A stretch of 64,000 bases of DNA from JANXSS01 sp043729515 (GTDB lineage Bacteria; Pseudomonadota; Gammaproteobacteria; Burkholderiales; Burkholderiaceae_D), in assembly GCA_043729515.1 (NCBI GenBank), contig JAYTLK010000076.1, positions 18,157-82,156 on the forward strand. The letters are read 5' to 3'. The notes beneath the pieces are model-generated. The model was not told the origin of the DNA, did not search any database, and saw only the letters and a program-made list of their open reading frames with translations. The position numbers and the translations under genes are program-made. Position 1 is the first letter of the stretch. Each line of letters begins with the position of its first letter. This document shows, one piece after another, positions 1 through 8,407 of this stretch.

Positions 1-246
1 AAGCTGGTCCTGGTCGGCGCCATCGGTATCTTCACGGCCTTGTTTGCATTGGCTTACTGGACCGGTCTGGTGGTGTATCTGGCGTGGGATGCGTTGGGCT
101 GGAAAATTTTGTTCATCATGGCTGCACTGTTCACCGCAGCGACCGTTGCCGTGGTGCTGTATGCCAAAGCAATGCTGTCCGAAGGCAAGCTCTCGATTCC
201 GGCCACCATGGCGGAACTGGGACGTGACCGCGATGCACTGCTGTAA
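1..246 (+). CDS. Phage-holin-family / YqjE-like small membrane protein (5' end missing)
   Basis: The first 81 codons are open in frame from base 1 and end with TAA at 244-246, so the gene starts before the window. Two hydrophobic stretches (roughly residues 3-30 and 34-57 of the visible part) are followed by a short charged tail. Size and pattern fit the 'phage holin family' membrane proteins that occur with YqjD/ElaB-like and YqjK-like genes in Betaproteobacteria; they are not true phage holins. The next gene starts 15 bp downstream, suggesting one operon. Family assignment is by pattern only. Confidence 0.65.
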   Translation, partial: KLVLVGAIGIFTALFALAYWTGLVVYLAWDALGWKILFIMAALFTAATVAVVLYAKAMLSEGKLSIPATMAELGRDRDALL

Positions 247-261
247 TTCGAGAAAGCTGTC

Positions 262-843
262 ATGAGCGATGCCAAGAAGCCTGTGATCGAGAAATCGTTT
301 GAAGAGCGCAAGAAAGCGCTGATTGCACAGGGTGCCGATCGGCGCGCCGGAGTCGATGCCTCGATTGCGGTCATCCGTAACAACCTGCATGCCGACAAGC
401 TGGCGAAAAGCGCCATGAACCACATGACGGCCAAAGCCTATGGTGCGGTGGACCGGTTGTTCGGGCGGCATCATGTCGACAAGGTGGACCTGTCCACCGA
501 CCTGGGTGACGATTCCACCGCCTACGATAGCGAGACCGGCGTCGCTGCGCGTTTTTCCAACCTCACGAACGGCAACCACGCAACGGGTAAATTCATCGCC
601 ACCGTACGGCGTTTCTTGCCGCTGGCGGCGACAGCGTTGTCGATCATGCGTCGGCGTCGGCTGATCATGCCGGTGTTGCGTGGCGCGGCAGTATTGGGTG
701 GAATCGGCGCTGGCGCTTATTTTTTCTATCGTCACAGGCAGCGCACCAGTGAGATGGCGGAAGACGATGCGGTCCTGCCGTATGGATACCCGACCGACGC
801 ATCCCAATCCGGCGTGCTGGACGGGCTGGGACAGCTGCACTGA
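262..843 (+). CDS. Hypothetical protein with one C-terminal membrane segment
   Basis: A 193-residue protein beginning 15 bp after the upstream membrane-protein gene. The first ~110 residues are charged and soluble-looking; a hydrophobic segment near residues 137-152 is flanked by an Arg run before and basic residues after, then comes a polar tail. I do not recognise a named family. The gene pair resembles the small envelope/stress operons around yqjD-yqjE, so an inner-membrane-associated role is the most I would infer. A terminator follows. Confidence 0.6.
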   Translation: MSDAKKPVIEKSFEERKKALIAQGADRRAGVDASIAVIRNNLHADKLAKSAMNHMTAKAYGAVDRLFGRHHVDKVDLSTDLGDDSTAYDSETGVAARFSNLTNGNHATGKFIATVRRFLPLAATALSIMRRRRLIMPVLRGAAVLGGIGAGAYFFYRHRQRTSEMAEDDAVLPYGYPTDASQSGVLDGLGQLH

Positions 844-890
844 GTCTGCTTTGGCGCTTTTGCGCTTTTGCGGAGGCAGGATTGAAACAA

Positions 891-915
891 GAAAGCCGGC
901 TGAATGCCGGCTTTT
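891..915 (+). terminator. Rho-independent terminator after the hypothetical membrane-protein operon
   Basis: An 8-bp perfect stem (AAGCCGGC / GCCGGCTT) with a 5-nt loop is followed by a short T run at 912-915. It lies 48 bp after the stop at 843. The opposite side has an AG-rich stretch, so it may also act weakly for the convergent cytochrome gene. Confidence 0.7.
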
Positions 916-1001
916 GTCATGGTGCTGCAGTTTGGAAAGAGCGTGCTGCCGAACCCTGGCGTTGATGTTTGCCACGGCAGGCATCAGCGCCTGCCGCCTG
1001 T

Positions 1002-1928
1002 TTATTTTGCTGCAGCCGTCATGTAGTCGACGGCAGCCTTGACTTCGTCGTCCGATGCGGCCGATCCGCCTTTTGCCGGCATTACGCCAGCCTTGCCTTG
1101 ATAGCCTTTGATTGCATGCTCGTACAGGGTCGGTGCGCCTTGCTTGATGCGATCGGCCCACACAGTCTTGTCGCCGAACTTCGGTGCACCGGCTATACCG
1201 GCTGCGTGACAGGCCTGGCAAACGCCTTCGTAGAGTTTTTTGCCAGCGTCAGCCGATATCTTCATCGGCGCTGCGGCAGCAGGTGGAGTTGAAGCGGCGG
1301 GAGCTGGCGCGACTGCGGGAGCAGCAGTGGCAGCCGGGGCGGCCGGGGCAGCCATTGCAGCAGACGAAGCGCCACCATCCGCAGTTGGAGCGGCAGCCGT
1401 CGCGACAGCAGCAGGAGCAACCTTGGCAGCCGGTTCGACGAATTTCGCGCCTGCCGCATTGCCCATGTAGGCCACGGCACGGGCAACTTCGACATCGTCC
1501 AGATCCGGATTGCCGCCTTTTGCCGGCATGGCGCGGATGCCAACAACGGCATGCGAGACCAGCGTGTCGTAGCCTTGCGCCAGACGGGCCGACCAGGCGG
1601 CAGTGTCACCGAACTTCGGCGCACCGGCCGCGCCGGCAGTATGGCAAGCGGCGCACACGGCTTTGTAGACTTCGGTACCGGTCTGCAGAACGCGCGGCGC
1701 GTTCACGTCCTTGAGCGTGAAGGCTTGATCGGCCAATGGCTGGATCCGGCTCACCACCGCCGCATTCGACTGCGACTCCGAACCGGCACCGCCAGTGCTG
1801 ACGTTTGTCACGTACTGCACCAGCAACACGATGCAGACGATGGGGATCAGGAAGCCGGCGACAATTGCCGCGACCAGCTGTTTTGGCGTCCGGATACCGG
1901 ACTCATGCTCGTTTTGTGCGTCACTCAT
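1002..1928 (-). CDS. Membrane-anchored c-type cytochrome with two haem-binding domains (cytochrome c5 family)
   Basis: A 308-residue protein with an N-terminal membrane anchor (about residues 18-40) and two homologous cytochrome c domains, each with a CxxCH haem motif (CAACH near residue 93, CQACH near residue 238) and a downstream Met in an MPAKGG motif that would be the axial ligand. The two domains are joined by an Ala/Pro-rich linker of about 60 residues. It is expected to face the periplasm and carry electrons in respiration. Domain repetition and the linker are visible directly; the exact partner is unknown. It is monocistronic and convergent with the upstream operon. Confidence 0.88.
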   Translation of the reverse strand: MSDAQNEHESGIRTPKQLVAAIVAGFLIPIVCIVLLVQYVTNVSTGGAGSESQSNAAVVSRIQPLADQAFTLKDVNAPRVLQTGTEVYKAVCAACHTAGAAGAPKFGDTAAWSARLAQGYDTLVSHAVVGIRAMPAKGGNPDLDDVEVARAVAYMGNAAGAKFVEPAAKVAPAAVATAAAPTADGGASSAAMAAPAAPAATAAPAVAPAPAASTPPAAAAPMKISADAGKKLYEGVCQACHAAGIAGAPKFGDKTVWADRIKQGAPTLYEHAIKGYQGKAGVMPAKGGSAASDDEVKAAVDYMTAAAK

Positions 1929-2167
1929 TATTTCCTCGGAACGATCTCAGATAAGACAGCTTCGGCAGATGCGAATTGCAGTGACCGGAACAATCCGGCA
2001 CCGGCAGTGCATCGTTGCCATTATTCTTATTTACAACTAATGCAAACCCTCGATTATAGACGACATGACCTTGCTTTGGTATGTCAGCGATCCGCTTTTC
2101 CTGGACGCCGGCATGGACGCGCTAACGGAAAAACGGTATCCTTCGTGCCTCGCAACGCAGTTCCGTC

Positions 2168-2243
2168 GCGGCTGTAGCTCAGTGGATAGAGTATTGGCCT
2201 CCGAAGCCAAGGGTCGCTGGTTCGATTCCAGCCAGCCGCACCA
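2168..2243 (+). tRNA. tRNA-Arg (anticodon CCG)
   Basis: A complete 76-nt cloverleaf: acceptor stem GCGGCTG paired with CAGCCGC, T arm GCTGG-TTCGATT-CCAGC, anticodon stem TTGGC/GCCAA with loop CTCCGAA giving anticodon CCG, discriminator A and encoded CCA at 2241-2243. It reads the Arg codon CGG. Confidence 0.97.
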
Positions 2244-2282
2244 GGTTCTCCGTGCCGCGTCACCGCCCTGACAAGGATTTCC

Positions 2283-2471
2283 GTGTCCTGCAAGCCGTTC
2301 CAGAAATTCTTGTCCATTGCCGTCGTCACCTTGTTCGCCATCGGTTTGAACGGTTGTGGTGTCCTTGCCGCACCCTGCCGCCTGGCCTCGGCTGCCATCA
2401 AGATCGTCCCGGTCGTCGGCCATGTGGCTGCCCTGCCGACCGATGGGTGTGCGGCAATCATCGATCCCTGA
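2283..2471 (+). CDS. Small lipoprotein-like protein (DUF6726-like)
   Basis: A 62-residue protein starting with GTG 40 bp after the tRNA. The N-terminus is a signal-peptide-like hydrophobic stretch ending in a lipobox-like L-N-G-C at about residues 22-25, so the mature part would be a ~38-residue lipoprotein with two further Cys. The conserved-looking segment KIVPVVGHVAALP and its small size match small Burkholderiales lipoproteins that I recall as DUF6726. Function is unknown. A terminator follows. Confidence 0.7.
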   Translation: MSCKPFQKFLSIAVVTLFAIGLNGCGVLAAPCRLASAAIKIVPVVGHVAALPTDGCAAIIDP

Positions 2472-3193
2472 AGTTCTCGCATTGTTGCCAGCGCGTTCAT
2501 GCCCGCCGGCAGCCGCGCCGACATCATGGTTCGCTACCGAAAGCCCCGCTCCTGCCGGGCTTTTTTCATTTTCGTGTGCTGACACTCGTAGGTTTGCGGA
2601 GGTCGACAAGTGCCGTCGCGGCTGGTCCGGTCAGTCTCGACAGGCGCATTTCATCGGTCTTACATTGTCGGCATTTTTGACGGACTCATCTGCAAGTTCG
2701 GGATTTCTTTACGCTGGAAATCGATTCATCGATCAAGGCGGCGCGGTGTTCAAGGGGCGAGATGATCTTGTGTCGTGATGATTGATCCATGACTTGCGGC
2801 TTGTCTTCCATGCCTGATAAAAAGCTTGATGTAAGTCACTCTCGAAAATTCTGTTTCTGATTTTCGTCGAGCATCGCATCTGCATTCTCCTAATCATCCA
2901 GCTCGCGACACTCATTATTGTCGGAAATGTTGACGCTTTGTCATGCCGCGTTGCGGGGCTCTGTTCCAAGTCATTGATTCAATACGCATCGCCTCCTTGG
3001 AACGCGACTTGCTAAATGGTCGATCTCGACATTTACCATTAGTTACAAGGAAGTCGTATTGGCGCAGGCGGTGTTCTTCCGCAGCCTTCGCGACAGTGGC
3101 TTTTTGGTAGAGATCGAACCAGTGGAAAGGCCGGACGCGGCCGATCCGCGAAAACAAGCCGCTTTTCTCAAGTCACCCATTCAAGGAATCCGC
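2472..3193. other. 722-bp gene-poor intergenic region, partly AT-rich
   Basis: It contains the terminator at 2540-2566 and otherwise no reading frame with a recognisable product. About 2690-3060 is visibly richer in A/T than the surrounding genes. It forms a long 5' region for the PEP-CTERM gene at 3194 and may hold its promoter; I could not find a convincing sigma-54 (TGGCA-TGC) or sigma-70 element. Confidence 0.6.
2540..2566 (+). terminator. Rho-independent terminator after the small lipoprotein gene
   Basis: A GC-rich stem (AAAGCCC... / ...GGGCTTT) with a short loop is followed by six T residues at 2561-2566. It lies 69 bp after the stop of the 62-residue lipoprotein gene. Confidence 0.75.
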
Positions 3194-4063
3194 ATGAAAT
3201 CGACTCACCTGATCCTGAAGACGATGGCATTCGCCGTTGCCCTCTCGAGCGCTTGCATTGCCCAGGCAACACCCTATTCCTACGCAGACATCACCTTTTC
3301 CAACCTGACCCTGTCGGGCCTGAGTTCGCCGAACTTGACGATCACGGGCGGCCAGGTCACCACCAGCAGCTCGGCAAACTATGGCAATGCGCCGGGCGAG
3401 TCGCGCTCTTCCGATGGCTCGCTGCAAACTGGTTCCGACACCTTGCAATCGCGCGCCGGCCCTGGCCCGTTCCCTGGCGAAAATAACTACGGCAAGGCCC
3501 TGCTGTCGAATTTCGGCACCCGCGGCGATGCGCAGATCACCGGCAATCTGGTCAGCGGCAGCCCGCCGCTGACCGTCAACGCTGTCTCGGAAGGCCATCT
3601 GCTGTCGGCCGTCAACACGACATCGGCTGCCTCCGCTGCCGGCACCAGCACCGGCTTTTCGTTCAACTTCAACGTCACCTCGCCAACCACCCTGACGCTG
3701 GCTTTCTCGGCCCAGGAAATCCTCAATGTCCTGACGACTGCCGCCGGCGATGGCGCGAGCGCTCAGGTCAGCTCCAGCTTTTCGATCACCCGCAGTGACG
3801 GCACCGTGCAGGAATTCCGGCCGAACGCCCTGCAAGGCGCGCTGACTTTGTCGAACATCGGCAGTCTGATGACCGACAGCGGGCTGCAATCCTTCACCCA
3901 TGATTTCGTGCTCGGCACGGGCACCTATGAATTCAGTTTCCTGACCGGCACCCAGGAACGCCTGCAGGCACGGATTCCTGAACCGGCGCCGCTGGTGCTG
4001 CTGGGAATCGGCATGCTGGGCTTTGCCGCGTCACGCATGCGCAAGGCAGACAAGCACGCGTAG
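3194..4063 (+). CDS. PEP-CTERM-sorted extracellular protein
   Basis: A 289-residue protein with a Sec signal peptide (residues 1 to ~24, ending AQA-T), a Ser/Thr/Gly-rich low-charge body, and a C-terminal PEP-CTERM signal: a PEP motif, a hydrophobic segment (about 20 residues) and a basic tail with SRMRK. Such proteins are cut and released or anchored by exosortase/EpsH and are linked to exopolysaccharide-producing Gram-negatives. The start at 3194 was chosen over an upstream in-frame codon because it has AAGGA at 3183-3187 and leads directly into the signal peptide. No exosortase is in this window. It stands alone after a long AT-rich upstream region. Confidence 0.85.
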   Translation: MKSTHLILKTMAFAVALSSACIAQATPYSYADITFSNLTLSGLSSPNLTITGGQVTTSSSANYGNAPGESRSSDGSLQTGSDTLQSRAGPGPFPGENNYGKALLSNFGTRGDAQITGNLVSGSPPLTVNAVSEGHLLSAVNTTSAASAAGTSTGFSFNFNVTSPTTLTLAFSAQEILNVLTTAAGDGASAQVSSSFSITRSDGTVQEFRPNALQGALTLSNIGSLMTDSGLQSFTHDFVLGTGTYEFSFLTGTQERLQARIPEPAPLVLLGIGMLGFAASRMRKADKHA

Positions 4064-4105
4064 ATCGACAACGCACAGGCCGGATTGCTTCAGCAGTCCG
4101 GTTGT

Positions 4106-4153
4106 GGAATGACCTAAAGAATGATGTAAAGAATGAAGCAAGGAATGACGAAA
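4106..4153 (+). repeat. Four imperfect 12-bp tandem repeats
   Basis: Consecutive units GGAATGACCTAA, AGAATGATGTAA, AGAATGAAGCAA and GGAATGACGAAA lie between the stop of the PEP-CTERM gene and the terminator at 4158. They share the core GAATGA. They are non-coding as far as I can see. Confidence 0.75.
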
Positions 4154-4157
4154 CACC

Positions 4158-4181
4158 AGCCGCTCGCATGGGCGGCTTTTT
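4158..4181 (+). terminator. Terminator between the PEP-CTERM gene and the glycosylase gene
   Basis: AGCCGC / GCGGCT stem with an 8-nt loop followed by TTTTT at 4177-4181. It touches the stop codon of the convergent DNA glycosylase gene, so the two genes share this end. Confidence 0.7.
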
Positions 4182-4765
4182 CATTTCCGATTGCGAAACG
4201 GCTTGCTCAGAAAACGCGAGCCTGCCAACCCGAACCGCCACGGCATGTCGACCGCCTTGGAAATGCCGATGCGCGGCCCGGTCAGAGTCACCACCGACGC
4301 CGGCGCTGCAGTCACTGAAAACGGCGGCGCATCGAGCGGGCGGCCATTGCAGGCGTGCGTGATGGCCAATGCCTGCGTCAACCGCCCCGGCCCGGCGCAC
4401 AGCAGGCGTACATCGTCCATCCCGCGGCGCTCCCGCATGCATGCAAGGCCCGCCAGTGGCTCCAGTGCCCGCAGCAGCACTCCGGCGCCATGGCCGACCT
4501 CGCGGCAGACGAAATTCAGGCACCAGTGCATGCCGTATGACCGGTAGACATAAGCGTGGCCAGGCGGGCCGAACATGGCGCGGTTGCGCTCGGTCGGCCC
4601 GCCGAAGGCATGCGACGCCGGGTCGTCATGATCATAGGCCTCGGTTTCGACGATACGTCCGCCGACGCCATCGACCAACAGGATCGCGCCGATCAGCCGT
4701 TCGGCCACCAGCACCGATGGCGCGGAGAAATCGATGCGAACAACGCCGTCGATGGGCAGAGTCAT
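4181..4765 (-). CDS. mpg: DNA-3-methyladenine glycosylase (AAG/MPG family)
   Basis: A 194-residue monofunctional base-excision-repair glycosylase that removes alkylated purines such as 3-methyladenine. The family signature VETEAY is at residues 39-44 with the catalytic Glu at about 42, followed by the HAFGGPTERN stretch and the YVYRSYGMHWCLN motif (about 72-84) that shapes the base-flipping pocket; the later LCAGPGRLTQAL motif is also typical. Length matches bacterial family members (about 190-210). It is the Mpg/AAG fold, not the AlkA or Tag type. Confidence 0.93.
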   Translation of the reverse strand: MTLPIDGVVRIDFSAPSVLVAERLIGAILLVDGVGGRIVETEAYDHDDPASHAFGGPTERNRAMFGPPGHAYVYRSYGMHWCLNFVCREVGHGAGVLLRALEPLAGLACMRERRGMDDVRLLCAGPGRLTQALAITHACNGRPLDAPPFSVTAAPASVVTLTGPRIGISKAVDMPWRFGLAGSRFLSKPFRNRK

Positions 4766-4843
4766 GCGGCAATCCTAACGCAGGTCGGCGCGAAATCGTC
4801 AGGCGCCTGCCGGCGGCCGAACGGATCGACGACATCACGTGAG

Positions 4844-4872
4844 CAAAAAAAACCCGCCACATGAAGGGCGGG
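4844..4872 (-). terminator. Terminator after the 3HB-oligomer hydrolase gene
   Basis: Read on the minus strand: a CCCGCC/GGCGGG stem with a 7-8 nt loop followed by a run of eight T (the A run at 4845-4852 on the plus strand). It lies about 125 bp beyond the stop of the gene at 4997. Confidence 0.75.
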
Positions 4873-4996
4873 CAATAATCCGACCTTGGCAGGAAGGAGG
4901 AGACAGATGCATTCTAGCGGTTCGGATCGCGCGGCGTTATCAGTGCAACGCTGATCCGGCTGTAGGAATGCTTGACCTGCAATGTTGCCTTGTCAC

Positions 4997-7081
4997 TCAA
5001 TCGGGGATCGTGACGACGCTCTCCGTGTAGGTGATCCGATCGGCTGCGGCCGGTGTCGCCTGGATTGGCGGCACGTTGGCGGCGCTGATCGGATTTGCCG
5101 TTACGCCATTCGTGCCACGTGGCGTGGTGCGCACTACTTGACTTGGTGGCAGCGGGGCCCCGGATTTCAGGTTGGCATACATCAGGTCCAGCGCCTGGAT
5201 GAAGTAGCGGTGGACGGGCACATAGCGCGAATCGAACCCACGAAAGCCAAGGAAGGCATCGAAATGCTGGCCGTTGGTGATCTCGATGTACGACAGATGG
5301 CTGGCGGTGCCTTCGACCATTTTGTTGACGCCATAATATGGCCGGGAGGCGAAAGCCACTGGAATCAGCGTATCGGAGCGACCGGCGACGATCAAGGCCG
5401 GCTTGCCACGCAGATTGGCAGTGCGGAAGGCTTCGGCGATGCCGCCTTGCACCCGCTTGGCACTGGCGCTGGTGCCGACCGCCAGTTCACGCTGGCACAG
5501 TGCGCCGTCGATGTTGTAGTCCTTCATGCCGGTGCTCGGGCTGATGGACGCATTATCGATTGCCGGGCCGCCGACACTGTTGTTGTTGAAGATGGCAATG
5601 CCGGCGGTCGCGGGAATGCCGTTGCCGGTACCAAAGGAGGTCGGCAGGCCGGCCGTGCCACCGGAATAACTGAAGCCGCAGAGGTTGTCCTTGACGCTGG
5701 AGCGGCTGTAGGTATTGCTGTAGGTCGTGGCGATCGCCGGCGTGGCGAAGGAATACATCGACGCCTGCAGCTCTGCGCTCTCCGGCTGCCATCCTGCGGC
5801 AATCAGGTTGGCCATCGCGCTGGCCGCCTGTTCCGAGGTCGTCGTGCCGGTCACCAGGCCATTGCTTTTCAAGGCAGCACAACGGGCGGCGGCGATCGTC
5901 GGGTTGATGGTGTTGAAGGCATTGGTCGACGGCGACACCAGTGCAGCGCACGGCTGGAGCAGGTTGGCCAGTGTGAAATATTCATACAGCGGCCGTCCGT
6001 TGCCGACCAGGCTGCGCGCACCGCGCTTGACGGTCAGGGTCGGCTGGCCGGCAACGGCCGGGGCCAATTGCACATGCGGTTCAGCCACGGCAACGCCGGA
6101 AATCAGGCCGGTGGTGTCTTGCTCGGCCGCGGCAAGTGCTGCGCCGGCGCCATTCGAAATGCTGGACGCGATGACAATGGTGTTGCGCGAATCGAGCAGC
6201 GGCTGGCGAAGGCTGCCGGCGCCGAATTTGTCATTCAAGACGTAATAGGCGAATTCGATCGACTGCAGCGTCCACTTGCCCCAGTCTTTTTCCGGATTCT
6301 GCTGTGAATGCGCATGCTTGACGGCGAAGCGGTTCGGCGTGGCGGCATTGAAGGCGGCGCGCTCGGCATCCGTCAGGGCGGCGGTGAAGTTGGAATTCTT
6401 GCCGGCGGCGGCGGCATCGCTGCGCACGCCGTTCTGCAGGTTGACGGTGTTGTTCTGCAGGTCGTCGATGCCGTTGCCGGTGCCCTTGTCGGTGTAGGCC
6501 ACGGCGCAGCCATGCTTCAGACCCCATTCGCCGGAACTGCCGATGGCGCCATAGACACCGCGCGAGCCGCTCGAGGTGCCGGTGATGATGCAGGCGTTGG
6601 CCGGATCGAAGGTCGATGGCACCTGGACCATCATGGTCACGTTCTGGTTGCCGGTGCCGTCGTCGGAGTAAGCGATGTATTCGGTGCCGGCAATCAGGCC
6701 TTCGGAGGCGGTGGCATTGCCGTTGATGTCGACGTTGGGACCATACAGCGTGCCGTAGCCGCCAGCCGCCGAAATGTCGAGCACGGCACGGTAGTTGTTG
6801 AAAATGGCCAGGCGCCGCAGTTCGGCAGCGGTCGGCTTGAGTGGATCAGCTACGGCCGGTGCTGCGCCGCCAAGCTTCGTCTTGCCCAGGCCGGCGGTCA
6901 GCAAATCATCGCTCACGCCATCGTAGACGGTTGTGGAAACATTACCGAGATAATAGGGTTTCGTGTTCACGCCGTCGGCATGATTGCTGCCGCAGGCGGA
7001 AAGGAGAAGCGTTGCGCTGGCAACGGCAATGCTGGTGCGGATGGTGTTGCCGATGATGACGGCGGTGCCGAATGAATGCAT
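4997..7081 (-). CDS. D-(-)-3-hydroxybutyrate oligomer hydrolase (lipoprotein)
   Basis: A 694-residue secreted enzyme that hydrolyses 3-hydroxybutyrate dimers/oligomers produced from poly(3-hydroxybutyrate) to monomers. The N-terminus is a signal peptide with lipobox L-S-A-C, so it is probably a lipoprotein. A serine-hydrolase-type motif SSISNGAG lies in the middle, in the position typical of the 3HBOH family (PF10605), and the overall length of about 700 matches that family. The start at 7081 is preferred because AGAGGGA lies just upstream; an in-frame codon 13 residues earlier lacks this. It is divergent from pgl. A phasin-like gene at 8408 adds to a PHB theme. Confidence 0.88.
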   Translation of the reverse strand: MHSFGTAVIIGNTIRTSIAVASATLLLSACGSNHADGVNTKPYYLGNVSTTVYDGVSDDLLTAGLGKTKLGGAAPAVADPLKPTAAELRRLAIFNNYRAVLDISAAGGYGTLYGPNVDINGNATASEGLIAGTEYIAYSDDGTGNQNVTMMVQVPSTFDPANACIITGTSSGSRGVYGAIGSSGEWGLKHGCAVAYTDKGTGNGIDDLQNNTVNLQNGVRSDAAAAGKNSNFTAALTDAERAAFNAATPNRFAVKHAHSQQNPEKDWGKWTLQSIEFAYYVLNDKFGAGSLRQPLLDSRNTIVIASSISNGAGAALAAAEQDTTGLISGVAVAEPHVQLAPAVAGQPTLTVKRGARSLVGNGRPLYEYFTLANLLQPCAALVSPSTNAFNTINPTIAAARCAALKSNGLVTGTTTSEQAASAMANLIAAGWQPESAELQASMYSFATPAIATTYSNTYSRSSVKDNLCGFSYSGGTAGLPTSFGTGNGIPATAGIAIFNNNSVGGPAIDNASISPSTGMKDYNIDGALCQRELAVGTSASAKRVQGGIAEAFRTANLRGKPALIVAGRSDTLIPVAFASRPYYGVNKMVEGTASHLSYIEITNGQHFDAFLGFRGFDSRYVPVHRYFIQALDLMYANLKSGAPLPPSQVVRTTPRGTNGVTANPISAANVPPIQATPAAADRITYTESVVTIPD

Positions 7082-7283
7082 GGTGTCCCTCTGTCGAGTG
7101 TGGTTTTTATGGATGATCAACTGGCGCTTCTATGGCGCGTTGCTTGCCGCATGTCGGTGCGGCGAGTTGTTTTATCATAATGACAGCGGCCCCAGGAGTT
7201 TTTTCTGCGAAAGTCGGTCCGAGCATGCAGCTGCCAACTGCGTGCTGCATGCCGGCCCCCTTGACTCTTTTCCGGATCAACCG

Positions 7284-8018
7284 ATGCCACTTCAACGCCA
7301 CCGCTTCGCCAATGCCGATCTGGCCGCCGACGCCTTGGCCGGCGCCATTGCCGCCGACCTGCGTGCCGCACTGTCGCAGCAATCACGTGCCTTGCTGTTG
7401 GTTTCCGGCGGGCGCAGTCCGATACCGATGCTCGCCGCCCTGGCTTGCCAGTCAGTCGATTGGGCGCGCATCGACGTCTCGCTGGTAGACGAACGCAGCG
7501 TGCCGCCCGGGGATGAGGAGGCAAATGCGCGGCTGATCCACCAGCATCTGCTGACCGGTGACGCTGCCGCCGCGGGCTGGATTGCCCTGATGCCGGATGC
7601 GCTGTTCAGGCAGGCGTCCGATCCACTGGCCGCCGCCCAGGCTGCAGCCGACCAGGCGAATGGCGAAGCGCGGCTGGCGAACGCAACCGTGATCGTGCTG
7701 GGCATGGGCAACGACGGGCATACGGCATCGTTATTCGTCGATGCGCCGCAGTGGCCGCAGGCATGCCTGACCACGCGGCGCTATGTCGCGCTGCAGCCGG
7801 CCTGCGCGCCGCATGCGCGCGTGAGCTTGTCGTTGTCGGCATTGCTTTCGCAACGGCGCTGTTATCTGTGGGCGGTGGGTGCGGAGAAATCCGCCACGCT
7901 CGCACGCATCGAGGCTACCGTTGCGCTGGATGATTCGGCTGCCCGGTGCGCACTGGCCGGACCGATCGCCTGCCTGCTGGCCGACCCCGGGATGATGGTG
8001 GAAGCGTATTGCGATTGA
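7284..8018 (+). CDS. pgl: 6-phosphogluconolactonase
   Basis: A 244-residue cytosolic enzyme of the oxidative pentose phosphate pathway that hydrolyses 6-phosphoglucono-1,5-lactone. The three diagnostic motifs are present: LLVSGGRSP (about residues 39-47), LVDERSVPP, and GMGNDGHTASLF with the family's catalytic His. Length is typical (230-260). The start ATG at 7284 begins the conserved N-terminus; the longer open frame upstream has no family similarity. No zwf or edd is adjacent. Confidence 0.93.
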   Translation: MPLQRHRFANADLAADALAGAIAADLRAALSQQSRALLLVSGGRSPIPMLAALACQSVDWARIDVSLVDERSVPPGDEEANARLIHQHLLTGDAAAAGWIALMPDALFRQASDPLAAAQAAADQANGEARLANATVIVLGMGNDGHTASLFVDAPQWPQACLTTRRYVALQPACAPHARVSLSLSALLSQRRCYLWAVGAEKSATLARIEATVALDDSAARCALAGPIACLLADPGMMVEAYCD

Positions 8019-8055
8019 AAAGGCGATGCGACTGGCAGCGTCTTTCGTCGGTCGC

Positions 8056-8394
8056 TCACTGCAGGCGGTTGATCAGCCTGCTGCGCTCCGGATCAAGCGT
8101 CGTGAAGCGCAGGCCAAGGCGAAAGCCGTCGGTACCATGGCAGGTGTTGTAGACGACCTCAACATCGGCGGCAATGTCGTGCAGCTTGCCGGCCATCGCA
8201 ATCTGGAACACGACGTGACAAGCCACGCCGGCCGCCAGCGATTGTGCAGACAACAAGCTCAGGCCGGCAACGGAAATATCGGTCGTGCGTGCCTGGACAA
8301 TGTTGCCATTGCTGAAATGCAGGACCGCGCGGCTGCGCAGAATCTTGCGCTGGTGCGATGCGGCGCGTGCGCCGTCCAGAACCGGACTTGTCAT
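8056..8394 (-). CDS. PilZ-domain protein
   Basis: A 112-residue single-domain protein. The pattern RxxxR near the N-terminus (RKILRSRAV), then TTDISVAGLSLL and a late GLRF, matches the PilZ fold, whose RxxxR and D/NxSxxG motifs bind cyclic di-GMP. The ATG at 8394 is preceded by GGAAAG. It is 13 bp from the next minus-strand gene, so the two may be cotranscribed. The domain call rests on motif pattern; c-di-GMP binding is inference. Confidence 0.75.
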   Translation of the reverse strand: MTSPVLDGARAASHQRKILRSRAVLHFSNGNIVQARTTDISVAGLSLLSAQSLAAGVACHVVFQIAMAGKLHDIAADVEVVYNTCHGTDGFRLGLRFTTLDPERSRLINRLQ

Positions 8395-8407
8395 CGTATC
8401 TTTCCGC

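Noticed and set aside
2084..2527. Minus-strand open frame containing a GWNRTSDPWLRRP stretch across the tRNA
   Set aside because: This is the well-known artefact of translating tRNA-Arg and its flanks in antisense; the cloverleaf at 2168-2243 explains it.
2915..3157. 80-codon minus-strand open frame in the AT-rich gap
   Set aside because: No ribosome-binding site, no family resemblance, codon use unlike neighbours.
4982..6307. 441-codon plus-strand open frame
   Set aside because: Antisense to the 3HB-oligomer hydrolase; composition of a shadow frame.
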